From assembly GCF_001641265.1 (NCBI RefSeq), contig NW_020167537.1, positions 558,001-622,000 of the forward strand: a stretch of DNA of 64,000 nucleotides, read 5' to 3'. The notes beneath the pieces are model-generated. The model searched no databases. It saw only the letters and a list, made by a program, of their open reading frames with translations, and was not told the DNA's origin. The first letter of the stretch is position 1. Every line of letters begins with the position of its first letter. This document shows, in pieces, positions 11,640 to 22,294 of this stretch. The position numbers and the translations under genes were made by a program. The stretch is from Pseudogymnoascus destructans (lineage: Eukaryota; Ascomycota; Leotiomycetes; Thelebolales; Thelebolaceae).

Positions 11640-11990
11640 ATAGAGGTCAGCTTCTAGGGGCGCTAGGGGTCAACTAAGTGGCTTATTATCTACGCCCTCT
11701 TGCTGTAGCTTCCATAATCTGACTGTATCTAAACATTGTAAAGCTTCCATTGTAGTGATTCTTTCCTGCTTAACATCGCCTTCATCTTCGCTTTCCCCTT
11801 TGCTTGCTGCTTGGTGATTGTAATACTCGACCACTGACGCAAATATATCTCCATCATTATCATCAACAATTTCACTAGCAGGTTTGATGAACTTAGCGAG
11901 TGAGAGGAGGTCCGTTATATCTAGGAAGTGTTCATTTGAGTTTGTAAATCATCTTGATCAGCTTGTAAATTGTCATTGTTAATGACTGCA
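11640..11990 (-). pseudogene. Pogo/Tigger-type transposase tail (first relic)
   Basis: The minus-strand reading contains DLLSLAKFIKPASEI, an acidic linker, then TTMEALQCLDTVRLWKLQQ. This acidic linker plus an 'EAL..L.T.RLW..QQ' helix is typical of the C-terminal tail of fungal pogo/jerky-type DDE transposases. No DDE core survives here. A pogo-style terminal repeat lies at 12130-12228. Confidence 0.4.
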
Positions 11991-12129
11991 TTATTTGCCT
12001 TCTTAATAATTGTAGATTTCCACTAGCATTTCATCATGTCAGCTGTGAAATGGCATAAGTTAGGCACTAAACTACACAACAGACAACTATTCAAAAATAC
12101 CTTCAAAGGCGGGGATACTAGGTACATAG

Positions 12130-12228
12130 ACATAATACAATCATGTGTACCCTGGTATAAGAATACCCTATGTATTCTTATTCATATCCTGGTCCCGAGC
12201 ACATTCTTATATCGGGGTTCTACTGTAC
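12130..12228. repeat. Terminal inverted repeat of a pogo-like element
   Basis: Read on the minus strand it begins TACAGTAGAACCCCGATATAAG, in the style of pogo/Tigger ends that start with CAGT next to TA. Its outer end lies 10 bp from a second, similar terminus at 12239 pointing the other way. Confidence 0.4.
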
Positions 12229-12238
12229 TAAATAGATT

Positions 12239-12790
12239 ACAGTAAAACCCTGACATAAGGATATGGGGCCACAAAATAAGGATAAACTGAGGTATCCTTA
12301 CATCAGGGGTCACGAGTTTCAAGACATATTTTCACAAATATTGTTCTATTTACATACAAAAAAGTTATCTAGAGTCCTCTGGTTTTTTTTTGAGACTTTT
12401 AACATCAAAAGCTCTCTTCTAAGTCTATATAACACCTTAATATTGTGTGATCTGTACTCCCTAGCTATCTCAAATTGTTGTAGAGTCTCAAGAGCACAAA
12501 TAGCCTTAGATATAGAGACAGGAGGCTCCATCTCTTCGTCTCCCTCCTCTCCTATATCATCTTCTTGATCTTGACTGTAAGTATTGCCTCTATTACATCA
12601 TCATCTAGATCATCAATCTCTTCAGCAGGAGGGTTAACTAATTCTTCAATTGTCAATAGATCTTGAATCTCTGGTATCTGTGCCATTTGAGCTTGAAGGG
12701 CCTCTTGATCTCTGATTTCATCAGCCTCTCTAACCTTAATCTCAACTGGTTTCTTAACTACTGTTAACTTGACAAAGCAGCATTGAATTG
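12239..12790 (-). pseudogene. Pogo/Tigger-type transposase tail with its end repeat
   Basis: The right part (12540-12790, minus) reads VKKPVEIKVREADE, an acidic stretch PAEEIDDLDDD, and after a shift EPPVSISKAICALETLQQFE and KNQRTLDNFFVCK before a stop at 12346. The Thr-Leu-Asp-x-Phe-Phe ending and the ALETL helix are typical C-terminal features of fungal pogo/Tigger transposases. The sequence at 12239-12320 (TACAGTAAAACCCTGACATAAG) looks like the element's own terminal repeat. The DDE catalytic domain is absent. Confidence 0.5.
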
Positions 12791-13660
12791 TTGTATTAGT
12801 AACACAATTGTTCTATGCAATTCGAGTCCACTATATTGCTTTAAGGAGGTTAACGGTCTTCTTCGGATCTTTATTAGTCTGGAGGATTCAGAGGATATAA
12901 TCAACCCTGCAAGGAGCCATTCCTTTGCTTCACGAAGTGTAGTCTTGTGGTTAGATATGTTGTTGAATCGTTATAGAATTGTTATGGAAATTAAATGTTA
13001 GGGCAAGACATCTTGCTTCCTACAAGACAACTTGCTTATTCCGACTGGGAGCGAAGCGACTAGGCGGATCCGACGATTATAGTCTCAAGGAGTACTATAG
13101 CCGTAGGCTCTCCTTCTGCCCCTAACTCCCTATGTATGTACTATCCTAGCCCGAGAGTTGAATCTGTGCTGGTGTTAGGCTAGGCTAGCGTACACGAGAT
13201 AGTTGGTATCTTGTGGTATAGTTGATGATTGACATTTCCCCTATTACTTAGTCCCCTCATCCTGTCCTTTATAAGTTATTCTCCTCTATTTCCCTTCTCT
13301 CTCTCTGTGTGGTGTCCTTGTTGTAGTTAAGCCATGTTTTAGACACCAACCTGCCCGTTGTAGTTGCAAAATGGATTAAAAGATTAATAAGAGACATGAG
13401 CAATAAGTGCTTATATAACAGTAAAAATCCCTAGTGCCAAATAAGTGAAGGCACTAATTAACCGAACCCTAGAAGCGAGCCCTAGTGAAGCGAGCCAATA
13501 ACAAGAGAGCCTAAGCCAGTAGTCAACATTTGGGCTGATCTAGGTCAGCAAGTGAAGCGAAGTGAGTGAAGTGAGTGAAGCAGGTGAAGTGAATGACATA
13601 GTGAAATAAGTACTAGAGACTAAAGCGAATCAAAGGGTTATGACACAAATATCGAAGGAG
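12791..13660. other. AT-rich gene-free stretch with short tandem motifs
   Basis: No gene is supported. A stretch from 12996 (TGTTAGGGCAAGAC) to about 13343 (TTTTAGACA) has LTR-like ends and a TTTATAAG box near 13270, but flanking pentamers do not match, so I do not call it. Around 13550-13590 there are short GTGAAGTGA-type repeats. Confidence 0.3.
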
Positions 13661-13938
13661 TGTCATGACACTCTTAAGAGTCGACCATCTCCTAGAAAAG
13701 GCAAGCTGTATAAAGGATATATAAGGCCAACTTTGCTATGATTGCACATTATAGCCGCTAGCAACTATAAGAACAGGCAGCTATAGTAGCCACTAAGGTT
13801 ACAAGGGATTGCTAAGCCTATAGCTGCATACAATGAGGAATAGCCTCTTCTTCCTTCCTTTCTTCTTCTTCTCTCTTTAGATTCAATCTAGCTTACTTTA
13901 CCTAGACTAGCATCGTGACCTCTGTGACTATTGTAACA
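13661..13938 (+). repeat. Diverged LTR related to the gypsy LTR at 40222-40450
   Basis: It shares with that LTR, in opposite orientation, the block GAGGAATAGCCTC, a CTTCTTC run, TCTTTAGATTCAATCTAG and a GACCTCT...ATAACA-like end. The 5' half is diverged. No intact internal region follows. It appears to be a solo or relic copy. Confidence 0.55.
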
Positions 13939-16628
13939 AACTAGGGGTTAGCCAAATGCCTCTTAACTAAGAGACATTATAGAGGCAGAGGAGAGGGGTA
14001 GGCTAGCAAATATCCTTGTAGGAGAACTAGAAAGCTTTAAGAGCTTAAGCATTAGTTAAGCTTTCAAGATGCCCTTAGCCATCATAGCGCATCTGTTGCT
14101 ATTCTTAATGATTCTAAGCTCTCTAAGCTACTTTCTAGTGATACCACAAGTGTACCTAGTACTCTTCGTCCATACTTGTTACCATAGCAAGTATGAGTAT
14201 TATAACGATAGCAATTGCTGTCTTCTGCCTTTAGCCTACAGGGGTCCCTTGCTGCTACAAAACGAAGCAGAGCAGCTTCTAAATTGTCTACTGTCATGAC
14301 ACACTGGCACCGGCCACACCGAGGCCTGTTTGTAGCTGGTAAGGCAGGCGGGGACGGCCCTACTCTGTTCTCGGGCATAATTTGCTGCGGCTCAGTAGGA
14401 TATCTGCACACCCCCCTCGAGATTTATGCTCTAAACATACGATTGTGCACCTGATACCTGCCCCCCTGAATATTATCTCGTACTTCGCATCTGCGTGTCT
14501 CCACCGACTCACACCACGCACCCCAAAAAGTCACGGAAAGTCCCGCAAGCGATACCCAGGGATTTGCACGTCCTCTCCTGTGCGGTGCCTCTCCGAGACG
14601 TCCATCCACTCACGACGGAGTCGCCACGCGCGCACACCCGGCCCTGCGGCGCCGGCAGCGATGTTTGCTATGGTAAGCAGATTCGCGAAAAAAGCGGCCA
14701 ACGGCGATCGGATGGTGGGTCCCCTCCCAATCCAATCTCCGTGAAGTTTGTCCACACCGAGGCTGGGATGTTTTACGCTAAACATCCCATCTCCAAAAAT
14801 CCGATGCTTACCTAAAGCATCGGATTTTGGAGATGGGAAAGTTTTTCTTGGCTAGTGTGCCCCTGGTACTGTGAGCACCCACTGTACTACCACCACTACC
14901 ACCACCACAGTACGGGCATCTTCCATTGTGCTGTGCAGGGAGACTATTACCTCCAAGTTCCCTTCTCGGCGCTCAGTCTCCTCTACAACTACTTGTTCCA
15001 CCACACTGCTTATACCAATTGCCATTTACGGCATGTGGTCCCCCTCCGCCCTCCCACCAGAGACACACATACTCTGTCTCGCCCGCCCTCTAGCGCGTGC
15101 AGTAGGGGCCTCGGCGGGTTCTGCGGCTATCTGCAGGTGCTGCTGGATCAGTACTCTACGCTAATCTTTCTCTCTGGAAATGACGACGCGCTGTTCTGTA
15201 TGGATGTCTTGGCGCAGCGGTGGGGGGGCGATGAGAGGGCCTATGGATCGGCCTGGATTACTGATCTGTCACCAGCAACGTCGTACTCGGACGTTCGGGT
15301 GTGAATACGTAGGGCCTCTGCATAACATGACGGGCAAGCTTCACGGTGGGAAATGCACAAAACGAACGACGAGCAAAGTGTAAGGCAGTAATGAATGGTT
15401 GGTAAAGCATCTCCGAATGTTCTCGATTTCAACTTGCCAGAAAACTAGCGGCCTAGGTTATTTATTTTCATCTACCCACATCCATGCATTCAGCTTCAGC
15501 CACTCCCATTAGAAGTCTCCGCTCCATCGACAGTATGCCGCTTCTTCTCCAATCTCCCCGGTTCTAGGTTCAGCCGCAACTAAAAGGAAATGATTAAATA
15601 AAATAAGACTAAAGGATTTATAACGTATGTCACATGCGATCCATAAAAGGAAATGATTAAATAAAATAAGAGTAAAAGATTTATAACGTATTCCACATGC
15701 GAGTTGCCCACCCAAGCGAGTTGCCCATTTTACACCCAAAATCATGAATTTTGTAACTAAATCTCAACAACTAAACTATAAAAATGTATATTTAGCCTTT
15801 TATAGGCATTTAAAGTGTCTTATTTGAATTTTAAAGCACTTAGGCTTATAGTCATTAAGATATTAGGACTTAGGTCTAAGGTGGGGGCCAAAACTTACGA
15901 TGGTCGTCGTAGGGTTATACGACGACTTAGGGGGTCCCCTCACGGAGCCATTTTATCATATTATGAGAAAATGCCGCCGCCCACACGAATAGGGGGCGAT
16001 AGCGAGGTTACGGCAGCGAGGTCACGGGAATTGCATGGGTTACGGACGGCGGTGGGGTACATGAATCTTTTTTGGGTAGATGTAGGGTATATAGGGTATA
16101 TAAATCTTTTACTCATAAAATAAATCACATAAACGCGCCCCCCTCCTTGTTGCGCCCCCCCCCCAAGAAACCCCTTTCCCTTTTGCCAGTTGTCGTTGCC
16201 TTTTAGAAAAACGAAGTAAAAAAGGAAAGGCGTAATACGTGTTGCTCGTTCGTTTCATGCAGCCGGTTGTTTCTATGCCCCCCCGTAATTGTTGCCGAGT
16301 TTGGTTGCCGCCCAAAAAAAAAACCCCCAAAAATGTGAAATAAGCGTGTACGTTTGTTGTTGCCTATAAGAGTCGAGTGTTCGACGAAGAGGGTAAAAAA
16401 ATATGTGCATGAAATGGGGTAATCGTAGGAAATGTTTTGAGCGATGCGAGGGCAATCCAAATTTGCGCGTTGATTATGCGTGCATGTACTGTACATAGAC
16501 CCTGGCTTTTCGTGATGTGCGAAGATGTGTGTGCCGTGGTAGGTTGTTAATCGATGAGAGTTTTGTCGCTGGAGGTTGTGAATGCCCAGGCGCTCGACAC
16601 CAGTCTTCGTTGGTCATGGGTATCATCC
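13939..16628. other. Gene-free stretch between relic LTR and CP2 gene
   Basis: Many overlapping frames exist on both strands, none with a known domain or plausible exon structure. Contents I can name are a strong hairpin at 14786-14837, two direct copies of a roughly 55-bp AT-rich unit at 15591-15700 (AAAAGGAAATGATTAAATAA start), and homopolymer runs at 16137-16330. Confidence 0.4.
14786..14837. repeat. Hairpin: 23-24 bp inverted repeat
   Basis: Arm CCCATCTCCAAAAATCCGATG continues to 14809. Its inverse lies at 14815-14837, with one base fewer in the A/T run and a 5-base loop. The shape suggests a terminator-like or MITE-derived hairpin; no flanking gene ends here. Confidence 0.6.
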
Positions 16629-19060
16629 TTAGAACAACAATCTGATCTCGCAACCCACTGTCTCCGTTTCCTCTCCCTCCGCACCCTCATCATCAATCGT
16701 CATCTCCCACTCGCGCTTGACAGCTGCCATATTCTTCAGCTCAAACGCCACATCCTGTCCCTCGCGCATCTCGCGCACCACCTCATCATCCATCTCGACC
16801 TCAAGGCCGCTAGGGAGGACACGCAGTGAGCGCCGGATGGTCGTAGGGTCAAGGCCCCATTTCGTGCCGATTTCAGCGAGGAAATCGCTCAGCGTGCGTT
16901 GGGGGAGGTATACAGCGCGATAGTACGGCTTCTTCGTCGTAGGCGACGCATCACGGTACTGGACGTAGAAGCAAGCGACTGCCTTCCCTACGGGCTCCGC
17001 AGGGGGGCGATACGACGAGTCAACACCGAGCGCCTCGATCCAGCCGCTGAGACCCCCCGCATCATCTGTCTTGGGGATCTTGGTGAGCTGGTCAGGGGGG
17101 CTGGCGAGATGCTGCGGGTTCGATGAGACGTCTGCGCCGCGCAAACCGTGGTAGTCGCCCCACTGCGCGGCCACCGGGATGGCGGAGGAGCCAAGCATAG
17201 CCTGCGAGTGCAGGGAGGTCGAGCTGGGGGATGGTGACACTAGCGATGATGTGCCGGCGGTGGAGACGCTGCGGACGCTAGTGTGCTGCTGCCAAGCGGC
17301 GTTGTCGCGCGAGTCGACCTTTGTGGGGTCCCACTGCTCTCCGGGGAGGGCGACGGGGTGGAGATCCGGGTCGTCTTGTTCGGCGCCGCGAAGGTAGAGG
17401 ATGCTCACTGGACGGGTGCTAGTTAACATGTCCTGCTGCTGCTGCAGCTTGTAATGAAGATCTTCCTCGGCGGGGATGTGGCCGCCAGCAGAGCTAGCTG
17501 AGGACACGGACCAGGTGCGCTTGTGCTTTGGCACCTTCCCAGCTCGCTGGCTCGTAGTAGCCTTTGAAATCGAGCCAGTGCGCTTGCGCTTCCCAAAGTC
17601 CTTCATCCCGGCCTCGGTTTGATTGATTTGCTGTTTGAGCTTGTCGATCGTCTTCTTCACATGCTGAACGTCATTGGATAGTTTGCGCTCCGCTCCGTGG
17701 TCGCGGAACAGCTTGACCTTGCAGTACGCCACCTCAGTGGAGCCGGGGACGGCATGTGGCGAGCCCGGGTCCAGAACTTCGGTCTTGGCGCAGCAGCGAA
17801 CGGGGATTCCCTTGACACCTTTGGAGTGGCTGAAATCTGTGGAGAGGAAGTTGAAGCGAACTGCCAGGGTGCATTCAGCCAGCCCAGCTGCGCCGGGGGT
17901 CCAGATGACAGAGAACCCATCGAAGGAGGCCGATTCTAGCTCGACACGCGTACGCTTGTCGTCCGAGTCGGCTTGCTGAGTCGCCTCGACGTACTCAACA
18001 GCCTGCAGTTTTCCTCCGCGCTGGTGGGCCTCGTTGGTGCCACGTCCCTCCTTCCACAGTTGCCAGCAAGATGCGGGCCTCTGCCGTTGCTGCTCATCCT
18101 CAAACGAGATGCGCACAAAGGTGCGGTAGCGAGTGCCCATCGGCACAGGAAGCATTGGCTGCGTGTCGACGATTGACACAGAGTACGCCTGGCCCTTGTT
18201 CAAGTATGTAACAGGAATCTCGTCGGTGTTCGAAATCATAGCCGTAGGCGCATTGAGCATCACGTGAAAACGGAACTTCTCAGCCGCTGCCAGCGGCGCA
18301 GCGGCATTTATCTCGAATTGCCGTGGCTGGTATGTCATCATCGGCGGTTGCATGGAAGTAAGCTCCATCTGTCTGCCGCTGGCCTGCATCGGCGTACCAT
18401 CGTGGTCCATTGTCTCGTAGCCCGTATCGTGGCGCATGAATGTTGCCGGCGCATACGACTGCTGCTGCTCGTGGCCAGTGGTAGGCGGGTAACCAGTGTA
18501 ATTGTTCTGGAAGCTCTGCGGAGGCAAGGCCTGCTGCTGCGCGTGGGGTTGTTGGAGGTAGACCTGCCCAGGATGCACTACGCCTCCCTCGCCCGTTTGC
18601 ATTGACAATGGCGTTCCCCCGCCCATCCCAACGCCCATACTGGGTGTATGCAGGTCGCCGGCCTGGCTGTGGTATAGAGAATTTCCGTTGGCGCCTGGGG
18701 TATAGTATGCGGGCATCTGGCTCGCGAATGCCGAGAAGGCATAGGAGTTCGGGTCGAGGAGCGAGGGTGTGAAGCGCCATGGCTCGTTCTGTGCTCTCGG
18801 TGTTGGGTCTAGGTCTTTCATCTCGGCTTGGGTCCGCGCTCTGTATGGGAGTTCAGCAGCAACCCAGGCGAATGCCATTTTAGACTTCTTATTTTGCCGT
18901 GGGCGGGGAAAGGAAATACTCACGACTCTCCCATAAGGTTTGATGGGTCGACAACGAGACTTGACGGCACAACCGCCGCCCCGGCGGTTGTGGCACCTAC
19001 GATATTGCCGAAGTTGGCCTTGAAGTGGGCGTAAAGGTCGTCGCCGGGCTTTTGGGAAGA
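16629..19060 (-). CDS. Grainyhead/CP2-type transcription factor
   Basis: The main exon (16629 to about 18886) encodes some 750 residues from MAFAWVAAELPY. A Gln/Pro/Gly-rich N-terminal third precedes the CP2 DNA-binding domain at about residues 205-420 (EKFRFHVMLNAPTAMI, TYLNKGQAYSVSIVD, RTFVRISFEDEQQRQ, GVKGIPVRCCAKTE). A Lys/Arg linker with a coiled coil and a C-terminal ubiquitin-like dimerisation region follow. The family (Neurospora csp-2, animal grainyhead) are nuclear activators of cell-wall and cell-separation genes. An in-frame upstream exon (SQKPGDDLYAHFKANFGN) lies at about 18926-19060, joined by a GTGAGT intron near 18887-18925; that intron is short, so the junction is tentative. 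Further 5' exons up to about 19190 are possible. GTG at 18923 is not a start but the intron donor. Confidence 0.85.
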
Positions 19061-19612
19061 TACTCTTGAGGAAATGTCAGCAATGTTTCAAAAGTCAATA
19101 GAGTGTGTAGAATGCGATCGTGTGGCGGCACAAGCTGTGCAGCTTCCCGACGGTGCGAGGTCTGCTCCGGACGGGGGGAATCTGGGCGCATTTGCTCACC
19201 TATTACGAAACATCTGGAAGGAGCCGACGAGGTGAGGAGTCGTGAGAAGGCGCCTATGATTGAGCGTCTGTGGTCGTCGTCGAGTGCATGTGTGAGGTGA
19301 AGAAGGCCAATGCGAGGAGCAGACTTGAAATAATGCGAGCGAGCGGTAGTCGCGAGTCCTTGAAGAAGAGAGAGTCTTGGGTCTTAGTGATCTTGGGTCT
19401 TAGTGATTATGGCGGGGTTTGAGAACTAAGTTTGAGAACTAAGAAGATTCAAAGGTGTTTGGTATGTCTCAGTTCAAATGAGTTTCGGGGGTATCTGCAG
19501 ATGAGGATAATTATATACGAGCAGTGACGCTATGTATATGTATTGAACTGGGGTGGTGAGGGGGGGTGGGGGGGGCGGGGGGGGAGGGGTGGGGTTGTGG
19601 GCGGTGATGGTG

Positions 19613-19722
19613 GGCGTAAAAGGCGTAAGAGGCGTAAGAGGCGTAAGAGGCGTAAGAGGCGTAAAAGGCGTAAAAGGCGTAAAAGGCGTAAAAGGCGTAA
19701 AAGGCGTAAAAGGCGTAAAAGG
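19613..19722. repeat. Minisatellite, 9-bp unit GGCGTAAAA/GGCGTAAGA
   Basis: About 12 tandem copies, the first ones mostly GGCGTAAGA and the later ones GGCGTAAAA. A G-rich run of about 60 bases precedes it (19550-19610). Both strands read as long spurious frames (for instance a Thr-Pro repeat), which I reject as genes. Confidence 0.95.
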
Positions 19723-19803
19723 CTCTATTCGATGAGTTTCTGGAAGGATGTGAGATGATGGGATAAGAGAGTTGAGCATGGAGGTGGTATAGCAGTAGTG
19801 AAG

Positions 19804-20070
19804 TAGTGAGGTAGTAGTAGTAGTAGTAGTGAAGTAGTAAAGTAGCTAGTAGCCAGTAGGAGTAGCCAGTAGGAGTAGCCAGTAGGAGTAGCCAGTAGGA
19901 GTAGCCAGTAGGAGTAGACAGTCAGTAGGAGTAGCCAGTAGGAGTAGCCAGTAGTAGCCAGTAGCAGTAGCCAGTAGCAGTAGCCTGTAGCAGTAGCCTG
20001 TAGCAGTAGCCTGTAGCAGTAGCCTGTAGCAGTAGCCTGTAGCAGTAGCCTGTAGCAGTAGCCTGTAGCC
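19804..20070. repeat. Minisatellites: GTA run and two 13-bp units
   Basis: A GTAGTA microsatellite at 19810-19830 is followed by copies of AGTAGGAGTAGCC (to about 19955) and then copies of AGCAGTAGCCTGT (to about 20070). The two 13-bp units are clearly related, so one array probably evolved from the other. Confidence 0.95.
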
Positions 20071-20097
20071 AGTATGGGTATTGGGTGTTGGGTGTTG

Positions 20098-20270
20098 GGT
20101 GTAGTATGGGGGGGTGTAGTATGGGGGGTGTATGGTGTATGGGGGGTGTATGGGGGGTGTATGGGGGGTGTATGGGGGGTGTATGGGGGGTGTATGGGGG
20201 GTGTATGGGGGGTGTATGGGGGGTGTATGGGGGGTGTATGGGGGGTGTATTGGGTGTATGGGTATGGGTT
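20098..20270. repeat. Minisatellite, 11-bp unit TATGGGGGGTG
   Basis: About a dozen near-perfect copies, each with a run of six G. Such regularly spaced G runs on one strand can form G-quadruplexes. Confidence 0.95.
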
Positions 20271-20329
20271 ATGGGTGTGGGTGTGGTAGCTATTTTAGGT
20301 ACTGTAGTTAGTGTAGCTTTTATCGCTTT

Positions 20330-20706
20330 GGGGGAATGGGGGGGGGAGGATGGGAGGGGATGGATGGGAGGGGATGGGAGGGGATGGGAGGGGATGGGAG
20401 GGGTGGGAGGGGTGGGAGGGGGGCATGGGAGGGCATGGAAGGGATGGGAGGGCATGGAAGGATGGGAGGGCATGGGAGGGGGAGTGGGGAGTGGGGAGGG
20501 GAGGGGGGTATGGGTGGGGCAGGGCGGAGTGGGGCAGGGCAGAGGGAGCAGAGGGGGCAGAGGGGATGGAAGGGGGAGGGAGGACGATGGGAGGGGGTGG
20601 GAGGGCGATGGGAGGGGGATGGGAGGGGCGATGGGAGGGGATGGGAGGGGCGATGGGAGGGGGATGGGAGGGGCGATGGGAGGGGGATGGGAGGGGCGAT
20701 GGGAGG
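20330..20706. repeat. G-rich minisatellite, GATGGGAGGG-type units
   Basis: Nearly 380 bp of purine-rich repeats of about 10 to 20 bp (GGGATGGGAGG and GGGCGATGGGAGG variants), all G on the plus strand. It ends sharply at 20706, where ordinary sequence resumes. Confidence 0.95.
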
Positions 20707-21339
20707 GCCTGTCCCAAAGTGGGCCGCCGTTCCAGTTACCGAATCTCCATATTTGGTTGGCAAGAAAGCCTCGGGATACATACATATCAACGTTGCGTTC
20801 CTTATCCCGACTTCCAACACTGCCGCTGAACATGGCCGAAATGAGAACTGACAGCGCGACTATTTCTTTGCTGACGAATCCGCGAGTCGTCCCCTCGTCC
20901 CCTAGTCCCTTTGTTAGTCTGAGACATACATAGGCCTTAATTTTCCACCTAATATCACACAGTTAACTCTCATCTACGCCTTTAGCCTTAGTCCGGCGAG
21001 GCGTGAACTAAAATATATGATGTGTGACGTGTGGTGATGTCATTGATGGCGTTGATGGCGTTGATGGCTTGGGAACCCGCAGCAGCCTACCAATGAGCTC
21101 GGGAGCTCATTGGCGGTCCTGCATCCGGAAAGAACATAGACAACGGATGCGAAAACTATCAGATTGGGATCCAGGATCCTCTCGTGCATCGTATTCGGGG
21201 TGTCCCGGTGTACTACTTACTGCCTTGTGATATCACCAGTGCACGCATGCAGAGACATATTCATAAAGACGATGAATGGGAGGGATCTCGGTGCGACCAG
21301 AGCGGAGAGAAAACTCCGTGATAGAATGAATGCCGCTTG
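20707..21339. other. Gene-free stretch
   Basis: No supported gene. GTTGATGGC occurs three times in tandem near 21045-21070 and a GAGCTCGGGAGCTC palindrome lies near 21096. Confidence 0.4.
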
Positions 21340-21512
21340 CCGCTTGCCGCTTGCCGTTTGCCGTCTGCCGTTTGCCGTCTGCTGTTTGCCGTTTGCCGTC
21401 TGCCGTTTGCCGTCTGCTGTTTGCCGTTTGCCGTTTGCCGTTTGCCGCTCGTTTGCCGTTTGCCGTTTGCCGCTCGTTTGCCTTTGCCGTTTGCCGTTTG
21501 CTTGCCGTTTGT
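21340..21512. repeat. Minisatellite, 7-bp unit TGCCGTT/TGCCGTC
   Basis: More than 20 tandem heptamers, mostly TTGCCGT and CTGCCGT variants, with a few short interruptions (GCTCG). It is not a standard telomere unit. All long frames across it are repeat artefacts. Confidence 0.95.
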
Positions 21513-21539
21513 CTGGACGAACAAATGTCCCTGTCCATG

Positions 21540-21613
21540 TCACGTGAACTACGTCATGGCACTAGCACCTCCATCTCAATCACGTGACCATGAGACATGC
21601 CTAAGTCACGTGA
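21540..21613. promoter_or_regulatory. Three TCACGTGA octamers
   Basis: Perfect palindromic TCACGTGA occurs at 21540-21547, 21580-21587 and 21606-21613. CACGTG is the core bound by fungal bHLH factors such as Cbf1. The cluster lies about 690 bp upstream of the OSBP start codon and is the most obvious regulatory signal of this intergenic region. Which factor binds is inference. Confidence 0.5.
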
Positions 21614-22294
21614 TCGACACTGGAACAGTTGGATTAGTTATAGGAGAGGGGCATATCTATCAAAATCTCATCCTTCCCCCTTCACCTAAATAGAAAAGGT
21701 AGCTTTCATACTAAATTTGACGTGTTTGGTACTTGCGCATGTCTGGCAATCAGCTCCCCCTGATCCGCAGGCGTCAATTGATCTCGTCGCGCCTTCCATC
21801 CCCGTGGTCGATTTATTGGTCCGTACAAGTCCGCCGGCCGCCATAAGCTCCAACATCTCCTCCCTCTTATCACCTTCTCATCTGTCTGTGGTCGGCTGGT
21901 CGTGTAGACATAGCCGACGCGCCATTAAGTCTGCGCCTTCGGCGGCGAGGTTTGTGTGTGATTTTTTCTTCCTTCTTATTACATTTCATCTCGTTGCCGT
22001 TGGCTTCAAAGAGGACGTTGTTCTGGCGCTTCGAGGTGCAGCTTACGGCGCGGAAACAACCCCGCGATTTATCGCCCACCGCCGCACTCCAACCGCCCGC
22101 CCTGCCTATCTTATCTCAACCCAGACCAGGCTATAATTGTTCCCTCAAACATCCATCAGAACACGCAATATCACCGCTATCGCTGTAACCAAGTCCTCAC
22201 GGCTGCGTACGACTTTGTCGACACACTAAGATACTAAAGTTACTATCTTCGAGTTGCAAGCTACTACTTACTACCTCCGCAGGGACAAGCCATC

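Noticed and set aside
12996..13343. LTR-like segment TGTTAGGGC...TTAGACA
   Set aside because: Ends are only roughly LTR-like, flanking pentamers do not match and no second copy is visible.
14382..15432. Several overlapping frames of 60-150 codons
   Set aside because: They overlap in all phases and have no domain, splice logic or family likeness.
19922..20933. Long frames on both strands (up to 303 codons) between 19.5 and 20.9 kb
   Set aside because: They are translations of tandem repeats (Pro/Ser/His or Gly/Trp/Met runs), open in several frames at once, without domains.
21217..21693. Frames rich in CRLPFAV or GKRQTAN repeats
   Set aside because: Artefact of the heptamer array; several frames are open in parallel.
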